DNA from: Polydactylus sextarius
Taxonomy: Eukaryota; Chordata; Actinopteri; Polynemidae
Assembly: GCA_016801845.1 (NCBI GenBank)
Contig: CM028926.1
Coordinates: forward strand, 7,662,501-7,726,500
Reading direction: 5' to 3'
Length of the DNA: 64,000 nucleotides
This document shows, in pieces, positions 63,428 to 64,000 of the stretch (its first letter is position 1; each line of letters begins with the position of its first letter). The translations under genes were made by a program, and so were the position numbers. Under the pieces are notes generated by a model. It ran no database searches. It saw only the letters and a list, made by a program, of their open reading frames with translations, and was not told where the DNA came from.

Positions 63428-63587
63428 GCCTGTCTGTCTGTGCTCTGCAGGCCCGGTGGTTCTGAGCAGCCCGGCTCAGCTTGTTGCCCCGGTCCTGGTG
63501 GCTCGGGGGACTCTGTCCATCACCACCACTGAGATCTACTTTGAGGTGGACGAGGATGACCCTGCCTTCAAAAGGGTCGACCCAAAG
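1345..63587 (+). CDS. nbea: Neurobeachin (nbea), partial: 30 exons from mid-solenoid to start of PH-BEACH
   Basis: Neurobeachin is a roughly 2,950-residue BEACH-family scaffold of neurons and endocrine cells that sits on Golgi-near and vesicle membranes, anchors protein kinase A through its type II regulatory subunit, and is needed for trafficking of synaptic receptors and secretory granules (family knowledge). Thirty exons with GT-AG borders join without a phase break into 1,636 codons (4,909 bases, the first base closing a split codon). The order seen is helical solenoid, disordered linker with RII helix, second helical region, serine-rich linker, DUF1088-type region, acidic linker, first part of PH-BEACH. 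About 55 percent of the protein is covered; both ends run out of the window. NBEA rather than LRBA, because the linker exons match NBEA. Teleosts usually have nbeaa and nbeab; I cannot choose between them. Intronless mab21l1, nested in nbea elsewhere, is not present here. Confidence 0.96.
2719..3119. repeat. Probable degenerate DNA-transposon-like dispersed repeat
   Basis: The block contains CpG-rich strings such as catcgcgcttcacg and, at its right end, tactgcttcacagattt followed by cctatcgcgggggtt and its near inverse. These resemble a widely dispersed vertebrate repeat whose copies read 'cgcgg, cacctatcgcggg, ggaac, acccccgcgat' and end in a short 'gagggatcac' tail. The sequence stands out from the AT-rich intron around it. 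Family assignment is from memory and uncertain; boundaries are approximate. Confidence 0.5.
3060..3099. repeat. Inverted repeat (15-base arms, 10-base loop)
   Basis: Arm cctatcgcgggggtt at 3060-3074 and arm aacccccacgatagg at 3085-3099 pair at 14 of 15 positions around a 10-base loop. It lies inside the dispersed repeat and 49 bases before the next exon. Confidence 0.85.
3148..3300 (+). CDS. nbea: nbea window exon 2, solenoid
   Basis: Acceptor ttctacag, donor aag|gtaagc; phase 0 at both ends, 51 codons. It encodes SSRAHITRAVLEQFLSFAKY and ends IWIHTPAK. Family members have SSRVHITRAVLEQFLSFAKY here. Phase symmetry means its loss would keep the frame, but the sequence belongs to a helical repeat core and skipping is not suggested by anything seen. 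Confidence 0.97.
3301..4859 (+). other. nbea: Intron
   Basis: AT-rich unique sequence. No repeat, exon or RNA gene recognised. Confidence 0.8.
4860..5028 (+). CDS. nbea: nbea window exon 3, solenoid
   Basis: Acceptor tctctctag after a TG-rich stretch, donor ctcg|gtgagc. Starts in phase 0 with VQLSLYTYLSAEFIGTATIY and continues with TLKYYYWAINPADSS, leaving one base (g) that joins the next exon as GAT. Part of the alpha-solenoid; near identical to mammalian NBEA. Confidence 0.97.
6660..7090 (+). mobile_element. Decayed non-LTR retrotransposon (LINE) 3' ORF2 fragment
   Basis: On the + strand the stretch follows, with many substitutions, the C-terminal reverse transcriptase region of LINE elements common in fish: tttcctgccccaag near 6730, then gtagtgaaggttgagg near 6844, ttcttgatttacgtg near 6863, ccttcaccagtggtcatgag near 6890, and gtgaagagctctgatgtctg near 6993. 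The order and spacing of these blocks fit the consensus I know. Several stops and indels break the frame, so it is a dead copy truncated at both ends. Family name not assigned. Confidence 0.75.
9517..9557. repeat. (TA)n microsatellite with short (CA) tail
   Basis: About 17 TA units followed by acacaca, inside an intron. Confidence 0.95.
9971..10050 (+). CDS. nbea: nbea window exon 4, solenoid
   Basis: Acceptor tctcctacag, donor aag|gtatat. First two bases close the split GAT codon; the exon reads DGPRPTQKEIISLRAFMLLF and ends KQLILK in phase 0. Solenoid region. Confidence 0.96.
10051..10507 (+). other. nbea: Intron
   Basis: AT-rich; ends in a strong T-rich tract before the acceptor. Nothing else recognised. 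Confidence 0.8.
10508..10570 (+). CDS. nbea: nbea window exon 5, solenoid (63 bases)
   Basis: Acceptor tttttttag, donor gag|gtaagg. Phase 0 at both ends, 21 codons: DRGVREDELQSILNYLLTMH plus E. Matches the family with only a conservative change. Confidence 0.96.
10571..10916 (+). other. nbea: Intron
   Basis: T-rich; no repeat or extra exon recognised. Confidence 0.8.
10917..11014 (+). CDS. nbea: nbea window exon 6, solenoid
   Basis: Acceptor tttctgcag, donor cg|gtaagc. Begins DENLHDVLQLVVALMSEHPA and ends DQRNGI plus two bases (cg) of an arginine codon closed by the next exon. Solenoid region. Confidence 0.96.
11015..11475 (+). other. nbea: Intron
   Basis: Unique sequence; nothing recognised. 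Confidence 0.8.
11476..11568 (+). CDS. nbea: nbea window exon 7, solenoid
   Basis: Acceptor tattccag, donor cacaa|gtaggt. It encodes VIYKLMASKSESIRVQSLKV and LGYFLKHLGH, and splits a lysine codon (AA|G) with exon 8. The donor must be at 11568: reading on gives an immediate TAG, so retention of this intron would truncate the protein at once. An arginine stands where mammals have tryptophan (SIWVQ). Confidence 0.94.
11569..13048 (+). other. nbea: Intron with (GA)n tract
   Basis: Contains a short (GA)n run at 12077-12098. The open minus-strand frame around 11871-12140 crosses this run and has no recognisable protein. Confidence 0.8.
12077..12098. repeat. (GA)n microsatellite
   Basis: About nine GA units in an intron. 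Confidence 0.9.
13049..13157 (+). CDS. nbea: nbea window exon 8, solenoid
   Basis: Acceptor gtttattcacag, donor gag|gtaaaa. Reads (K)RKVEIMHTHSLFTLLGERL and MLHTNTVTVTIYNTLYE, ending in phase 0. Isoleucine replaces a threonine of the mammalian protein near the end. Confidence 0.96.
13265..13346 (+). CDS. nbea: nbea window exon 9, solenoid
   Basis: Acceptor cttacaccag, donor ccca|gtaagc. Starts ILTEQVCTQVVHKPHPEPDS and ends TVKIQNP plus the a of the next ATG codon. Short introns (107 and 109 bases) flank it. Confidence 0.96.
13456..13579 (+). CDS. nbea: nbea window exon 10, solenoid
   Basis: Acceptor tgtcattag, donor cg|gtgagc. Reads (M)ILKVVATLLKNSTPSTELM and then EVRRLFLSDMIKLFSNSREN, with an arginine codon split CG|G. 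The methionine here is internal, made by a|tg across the splice junction. Confidence 0.96.
13580..14331 (+). other. nbea: Intron
   Basis: AT-rich unique sequence; nothing recognised. Confidence 0.8.
14332..14524 (+). CDS. nbea: nbea window exon 11, solenoid
   Basis: Acceptor attattgcag, donor aag|gtgagt. Encodes CLLQCSVWQDWMFSLGFINP through NIFRILLYHAIKYEWGGWRV to WVDTLSIAHSK, ending in phase 0. This is the end of the conserved solenoid before the disordered linker. Confidence 0.97.
14693..15697 (+). CDS. nbea: nbea window exon 12: long disordered linker with PKA RII-binding helix
   Basis: A 1,005-base exon (335 codons), acceptor tttttttgtag, donor cag|gttcgt (weak). It starts VTYEAHKEYLAKMYEEYQRQ, a charged helix, and then becomes acidic and serine/threonine rich, low in order. 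Residues about 134-160 of the exon form the AKAP helix that binds the type II regulatory subunit of protein kinase A. Ends with a basic-acidic cluster (SDTERSDDKDKEMKKIQ). The middle and end differ from mammals far more than neighbouring exons, while the helix, VEVHDLLVDIKAEKVEATEV and LGLLAHMT are kept. Phase 0 at both ends, so skipping would remove the PKA anchor in frame. Confidence 0.96.
15092..15172 (+). other. nbea: AKAP amphipathic helix (PKA RII anchor) within exon 12
   Basis: Translates as ENGALVEVDSLLDNVYCAAV followed by EKLHSNS. In mammals the corresponding stretch (…EVESLLDNVYSAAVEKL…) is the mapped high-affinity site for the PKA RII dimer. The hydrophobic spacing L-V-V-LL-V-AAV-L needed for docking on RII is kept; changes are D for E and C for S on the polar face. 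Confidence 0.88.
15698..16566 (+). other. nbea: Intron
   Basis: No repeat recognised. The minus strand is open for 155 codons (15872-16339) but the predicted protein resembles nothing I know. Confidence 0.75.
16567..16784 (+). CDS. nbea: nbea window exon 13
   Basis: Acceptor ctccctgcag, donor ag|gtgggt. Starts SLHGRLATQIERDIRVDLGF, then RGTPMTEEQRRQFSPGPRTT and MFRIPEFKWSAMHQRLLTDL, ending DVHVWR plus split serine AG|C. The first ten residues differ from mammals; from RVDLGFRG on it is nearly identical. Confidence 0.96.
17042..17195 (+). CDS. nbea: nbea window exon 14
   Basis: Acceptor tttctttacag, donor tct|gtaagt. Encodes HSTKSVMDFVNSNENIIFVH and NTIHLISQMVDNIIIACGGI, ending LLSAATSPS in phase 0. 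Identical to mammals apart from the last residue. Confidence 0.97.
17196..17547 (+). other. nbea: Intron before microexon
   Basis: T-rich; ends in a pyrimidine-rich tract and tgtttag. Nothing else recognised. Confidence 0.75.
17548..17556 (+). CDS. nbea: nbea window exon 15: 9-base microexon (Ser-Ala-Lys)
   Basis: Exons 14 and 16 join in phase 0 but lack the three residues (mammalian GSK) between SP(T/S) and TEL(E/D)NIE. In the intron between them a T-rich tract and tgtttag precede agtgccaag, followed by the strong donor gtatgt, giving S-A-K in frame. A 7-base alternative from the next AG would break the frame. Inclusion may be regulated, as is common for neuronal microexons. Confidence 0.82.
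17557..17951 (+). other. nbea: Intron after microexon
   Basis: No exon or repeat recognised. Confidence 0.75.
17952..18132 (+). CDS. nbea: nbea window exon 16
   Basis: Acceptor gcttgtacaag, donor ctgg|gtaaga. Starts TELDNIEATQGMSSETAITF, includes LVFSSSLNFSEIEAEKNMSS and ends RQCLRL plus g of a split valine. Near identical to mammalian NBEA. Confidence 0.97.
18133..19049 (+). other. nbea: Intron with G-run tract
   Basis: Contains three G runs (6, 5 and 5 G) at 18794-18811 followed by gtaagc. Ends in a TG-rich acceptor. No exon seen. Confidence 0.75.
18794..18811 (+). repeat. G-run tract, possible G-quadruplex
   Basis: Runs of 6, 5 and 5 G separated by single T. With three runs a three-tetrad fold needs a split of the long run; a two-tetrad fold is easier. 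Confidence 0.45.
19050..19177 (+). CDS. nbea: nbea window exon 17
   Basis: Acceptor tacgtgcag after a TG-rich stretch, donor aag|gtagga. Encodes (V)CCVAVRNCLECRQRHRDRGN, then a variable polar tail KSSIPNNNKTQEILLNTVTS NK. The cysteine-rich start is invariant in the family; the tail differs strongly from mammals, as expected for a surface loop. Confidence 0.94.
19467..19574 (+). CDS. nbea: nbea window exon 18
   Basis: Acceptor ctgctttag, donor gtg|gtgagt; phase 0 at both ends, 36 codons. TAIEIVASNLSPIKDPDRLL then QDVDINRLRAVVFRDV. The first eight residues are variable, the rest is conserved. Confidence 0.95.
19794..19962 (+). CDS. nbea: nbea window exon 19
   Basis: Acceptor ttcccacag, donor acag|gtgttg. 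Encodes DDSKQAQFLALAVVYFISVL, MVSKYRDILEPQRETARISS and ends INSPTST plus g. The hydrophobic stretch is a buried helix in family models, not a membrane span. The donor is of ordinary but not strong type. Confidence 0.95.
19963..21387 (+). other. nbea: Intron
   Basis: In mammalian NBEA some 30 residues (VVVIPSIPHPSLNHGF…) sit between exon 19 and exon 20. I looked for them here and did not find them; exons 19 and 20 join in frame without them. No repeat recognised. Confidence 0.7.
21388..21826 (+). CDS. nbea: nbea window exon 20: serine-rich linker
   Basis: Acceptor ttttacag, donor ag|gtgagt. Begins (E)TPPAFDSSKDHLVVSEAL, then MESSLPHTDSGIGEEQVASI, STLSSEVKKSQDSLSESSSM, and KGISVKEILKSLVAAPMEGM, ending VLPMQFHSFD with a split arginine. 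Predicted disordered. PHTDSGIGEEQVASILNG and the VKEILKSLVAAP helix are kept from mammals, suggesting binding motifs. Confidence 0.95.
25970..26095. repeat. Possible degenerate fish dispersed repeat
   Basis: The succession gagctgttggggatt, catgtccaaggggacattgg and gtaaacccacaacttc recalls a repeat common in fish introns (…aaggacacttcggc…, …gaacccacgacct…). Heavily diverged; family unknown. Confidence 0.3.
26226..26328. repeat. (TG)n microsatellite at a splice acceptor
   Basis: About 100 bases of TG units with single C interruptions near 26241, 26249, 26319. It ends seven bases before exon 21 and takes the place of the polypyrimidine tract. Confidence 0.97.
26336..26496 (+). CDS. nbea: nbea window exon 21: serine/threonine-rich linker
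   Basis: Acceptor gtcctgtag, donor acag|gtaggt. Encodes SVVVPVKKTSHGSLAVNTVG, SSSSTTSAGLTAGSTPNIFA and ends KSMINTT plus g. Start and end are conserved; the S/T run in the middle varies in length among vertebrates. Confidence 0.95.
26497..27765 (+). other. nbea: Intron
   Basis: AT-rich unique sequence with a short A-rich run near 27142-27160. Nothing else recognised. Confidence 0.8.
27766..27889 (+). CDS. nbea: nbea window exon 22: serine-rich linker end
   Basis: Acceptor cttccctgcag, donor ag|gtacaa. Reads (G)ATDAAPSTSSSSSFVNGAT then SKNLPAVQTVAPMPEDTVEN M, ending with split serine AG|C. FVNGATSKNLPAVQTVAPMP is kept from mammals. Confidence 0.95.
27890..29656 (+). other. nbea: Intron
   Basis: Holds a poly-T/G tract (28013-28036), a short ATA-type run near 28627-28640 and a weak match to a fish dispersed repeat near 28820-28880. 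No exon seen. Confidence 0.75.
28820..28880. repeat. Possible remnant of a fish dispersed repeat
   Basis: agtgtcttaggcaaggacat followed by ttatgttaacc resembles a repeat motif seen in many fish introns (…ccttgggcaagacacttaaccc…). Short and degenerate. Confidence 0.25.
29657..29784 (+). CDS. nbea: nbea window exon 23, DUF1088-type region
   Basis: Acceptor tcttgacag, donor gaag|gtaaaa. Encodes ITTKLERALEKVAPLLREIF and VDFAPFLSRTLLGSHGQELL IE plus g. Start of the conserved DUF1088-type region that precedes PH-BEACH in NBEA and LRBA. Confidence 0.97.
29785..33821 (+). other. nbea: Intron, 4.0 kb
   Basis: Long AT-rich parts and short TG-rich patches (30820-30840, 33430-33520). Open plus-strand frames at 30671-31038 encode cysteine-rich nonsense and are rejected. 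Nothing else recognised. Confidence 0.75.
33822..33883 (+). CDS. nbea: nbea window exon 24, DUF1088-type region
   Basis: Acceptor tttgccacag, donor cag|gtgaga. Twenty-one residues: GLVCMKSSTSVVELVMLLCS Q, identical to mammals. Ends in phase 0. Confidence 0.96.
33884..37715 (+). other. nbea: Intron, 3.8 kb
   Basis: A (TA)-rich patch near 34018-34050; a GC-richer, non-repetitive stretch at about 34150-34930 that looks more constrained than the rest; A-rich run near 36220. No exon seen. Confidence 0.7.
37716..37780 (+). CDS. nbea: nbea window exon 25, DUF1088-type region
   Basis: Acceptor gaatttcag, donor ag|gtaatg. Encodes EWQNSIQKNAGLAFIELINE G plus split arginine AG|G. Identical to mammalian NBEA. 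Confidence 0.97.
37781..39545 (+). other. nbea: Intron
   Basis: A short (CA)n at 38718-38736. Nothing else recognised. Confidence 0.8.
39546..39654 (+). CDS. nbea: nbea window exon 26, DUF1088-type region
   Basis: Acceptor atgttaaag (poor pyrimidine tract), donor gag|gtataa. Reads (R)LLCHAMKDHIVRVANEAEF and ILNRQRAEDVHKHAEFE, ending in phase 0. Charged helix; identical to mammals. Confidence 0.96.
39655..41479 (+). other. nbea: Intron
   Basis: A (CA)n microsatellite at 40150-40183. Otherwise AT-rich unique sequence. Confidence 0.8.
40150..40183. repeat. (CA)n microsatellite
   Basis: About 16 CA units with one T interruption, in an intron. Confidence 0.95.
41480..41646 (+). CDS. nbea: nbea window exon 27, DUF1088-type region
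   Basis: Acceptor gtcatattag, donor ag|gtaaac. Encodes SNCAQYAADRKEEEKMCDHL, ISAAKHRDHVTANQLKQKIV and NILTNKHGAWGTLAQ with a split serine AG|T. The last residues (GTLAQ for mammalian GAVSH) are variable. Confidence 0.96.
42540..42561. repeat. Poly-A tract (22 A)
   Basis: Simple A run in an intron; no retrogene body or target duplication recognised next to it. Confidence 0.9.
43238..43301. repeat. (GT)n followed by short (GA)n
   Basis: About 19 GT units to 43277, then gtgagcgatagagagagaga. Open frames across it are simple-repeat artefacts. Confidence 0.93.
46578..46603. repeat. (TTTTA)n pentanucleotide repeat
   Basis: About five TTTTA units in an intron. Confidence 0.9.
50423..50547 (+). 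CDS. nbea: nbea window exon 28
   Basis: Acceptor tctatcatag, donor tata|gtgagt. Encodes QLHDFWRLDYWEDDLRRRRR then FVRNPFGSTHLDITCKTLQE Y plus a. The first 31 residues are invariant in NBEA and LRBA; the final 12 (HLDITCKTLQEY) have the same length as, but little identity with, mammalian HAEALLKAAIEY. It is isolated between the two largest introns. Confidence 0.95.
50548..57928 (+). other. nbea: Intron, 7.4 kb
   Basis: Poly-T/poly-A tracts at 54396-54411, 56272-56285 and 57138-57152, and two TGCATG motifs at 57805 and 57815. Remaining sequence is AT-rich; I recognise no exon, gene or element in it. Confidence 0.75.
57805..57820 (+). promoter_or_regulatory. nbea: Two TGCATG motifs upstream of exon 29
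   Basis: TGCATG at 57805-57810 and 57815-57820, 109-124 bases before exon 29. UGCAUG is the RNA motif of RBFOX splicing factors; upstream sites usually favour exon skipping. Confidence 0.4.
57929..58075 (+). CDS. nbea: nbea window exon 29: acidic linker before PH-BEACH
   Basis: Acceptor cttttacag, donor ggtg|gtaagt. Encodes (S)SEQEEVVKSKKTFRSQPVT, SQNTETELTLEGDDDAVSLL and QEKEMDNLG plus g. Length 147 bases with the same phase at both ends, so it can be left out without a frameshift. KSKKTFRSQ and LEGDDDAVSLLQEKE are kept from mammals. Confidence 0.95.
58322..58354 (+). CDS. nbea: Candidate 33-base cassette exon with GC donor
   Basis: A T-rich tract ending ggatctcttcag precedes 33 bases that stay open in the frame of exon 29 (ARFLPRVFISR) and end agag|gcaagt, the strong form of a GC donor. 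Both borders have phase 1, so inclusion adds 11 residues between NLG and GPVVL, right before the PH-BEACH domain. A GT donor nine bases on (58363, ctt|gtaaag) would also keep the frame and give 42 bases. Not part of the canonical mammalian protein I remember; expression unknown. Confidence 0.4.
59362..59392. repeat. (GT)n microsatellite
   Basis: About 15 GT units with one GG interruption, 47 bases before the candidate start codon at 59439. Confidence 0.93.
59439..59451 (+). CDS. nbea: Candidate alternative first coding exon (M-A-L-K)
   Basis: The ATG lies in a strong context (gcc before, g after) and is followed by gct tta aaa g and the consensus donor gtaagt. The exon would end with one base of a codon, the phase needed by the next exon (63451), giving M-A-L-K-G-P-V-V-L. 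A transcript from here would encode a short protein of PH-BEACH and WD40 domains only. No TATA box is obvious; a small cluster of CpG lies at about 59275-59342. Pure sequence inference. Confidence 0.3.
62165..62580. promoter_or_regulatory. CpG-rich intronic block, possible enhancer or promoter
   Basis: I count 20 CpG in about 420 bases, far above the flanking AT-rich intron, with complex non-repetitive sequence (e.g. tcggccataattggctgagg). No open frame of note. It could be a conserved element of the nbea/mab21l1 locus or an unmethylated promoter. Confidence 0.35.
63374..63441. repeat. (CTGT)n microsatellite at a splice acceptor
   Basis: About 16-17 tetranucleotide units with one CTGC variant, ending about ten bases before exon 30 and forming its pyrimidine tract. 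Confidence 0.96.
63451..63587 (+). CDS. nbea: nbea window exon 30: start of PH-BEACH domain
   Basis: Acceptor tgctctgcag, donor aag|gtaagt. Encodes (G)PVVLSSPAQLVAPVLVARG then TLSITTTEIYFEVDEDDPAF KRVDPK, ending in phase 0. These are the first beta strands of the PH-like domain that packs against the BEACH domain. Conserved with NBEA and LRBA. The remaining PH, BEACH and WD40 exons lie beyond the window. Confidence 0.97.
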
Positions 63588-64000
63588 GTAAGTAACGCGC
63601 AAGCAAGTGGGCAGCTCTAGTTTGGGAGCGATAAGTGCAGAGTTTCACCGTCGATTTGTTTTCTCTGTGACCGACCGACACGAATTAAACCTTCAGTGGA
63701 TTTTGAACACGCAGCTTCTGATGTGTGACGAGAGAAAGCAGATTTGCACAGGTTGACATTCAGATGATGCACTTTGCTTCTCTTCATCCTCACCCTTACT
63801 TTGCTTTTTATTATTGTTATTGTTTTGTATTATAAAATAACGTTTGTGGCCAGAGTTTTATGCAAATTACGCTTGTTTTGTGTTTTGAGTGTGTGTTTCA
63901 ATTTGCTGTATTTTTCGAGCATTTAAAAAAAAAAAAATCTTGTAATGACTTCTGAGGCCTGTTCATCCTGCACGCTCAACCATCAACAAACAGCGTTGAC
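63588..64000 (+). other. nbea: Intron (3' part cut by window edge)
   Basis: T-rich; no exon or repeat recognised apart from a 12-base A run near 63926. Confidence 0.8.

Larger units (their letters stand above)
58076..63450 (+). other. nbea: Intron, 5.4 kb, with candidate extra exons
   Basis: Contains a candidate 33/42-base cassette exon (58322), a candidate alternative first exon (59439), a (GT)n run (59362-59392), a CpG-rich block (62165-62580) and a (CTGT)n microsatellite at its end. Also a 122-codon open stretch at 59910-60278 with no recognisable product. Confidence 0.7.

Noticed and set aside
63235..63620. Frames with repeated Val-Cys-Leu-Ser or Thr-Asp-Arg-Gln
   Set aside because: Translation of (CTGT)n on either strand; exon 30 starts only at 63451.
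1..64000. lrba instead of nbea
   Set aside because: Linker exons, the Ser-rich segment and the AKAP helix follow NBEA; LRBA differs there and in the acidic linker.
1..64000. Nested mab21l1 coding sequence
   Set aside because: A single-exon frame of about 359 codons would be conspicuous on the minus strand; none is present, so it would have to lie beyond the window.
1..64000. tRNA, rRNA, CRISPR arrays, bacterial-type operons
   Set aside because: No A/B-box pair with cloverleaf, no rRNA-like stretch and no spaced repeats were seen; the sequence is eukaryotic.

Overview
The window is a piece of one large multi-exon vertebrate gene read on the + strand: neurobeachin (nbea). The proteins predicted from 30 separate exons join, with matching splice phases and GT-AG borders, into an uninterrupted stretch of 1,636 codons that follows mammalian NBEA almost residue for residue, from the alpha-solenoid region before the middle of the protein to the first strand of the PH-BEACH domain. 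The first exons of the gene and the exons for the rest of the PH, the BEACH and the WD40 domains lie outside the window. The linker exons (1,005-base exon at 14693, 439-base exon at 21388, serine-rich exons at 26336 and 27766) match NBEA and not its paralogue LRBA. Compact introns, very frequent CA/TG and other microsatellites, and a decayed LINE fragment of a type common in fish point to a teleost; I cannot tell nbeaa from nbeab. Identification rests on recognition of the family from memory, not on a database search.

Layout: 1-1344 intron; 1345-14524 eleven exons of the N-terminal armadillo/DUF4704-type solenoid; 14693-15697 one very long exon for the disordered linker that carries the PKA RII-binding (AKAP) helix; 16567-19962 seven exons (one of them only 9 bases) for the second helical region; 21388-27889 three exons of a serine-rich disordered linker; 29657-50547 six exons of the DUF1088-type region; 57929-58075 an acidic linker exon; 63451-63587 the first exon of the PH-BEACH domain; 63588-64000 intron. 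The introns are small at the left and very large at the right (8.8, 7.4 and 5.4 kb around the exons at 50423, 57929 and 63451). No second protein-coding gene, rRNA, tRNA or CRISPR array was seen; long frames in introns look like chance or extensions of exons.

The points most worth a second look concern splicing and alternative transcripts: a 9-base microexon at 17548; a candidate 33-base (or 42-base) in-frame cassette exon with a GC donor at 58322; a candidate alternative first exon with a strong start context at 59439 that would splice in frame into the PH-BEACH exon and give a short BEACH-WD40 isoform; the phase-symmetric exon that holds the whole AKAP helix; and exons whose splice acceptors are made of microsatellites ((TG)n at 26226, (CTGT)n at 63374). 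A CpG-rich block at 62165-62580 and several low-repeat, TAAT-rich intronic blocks are candidates for regulatory elements, possibly for mab21l1, which in other vertebrates is nested in an nbea intron but whose coding sequence is not in this window.
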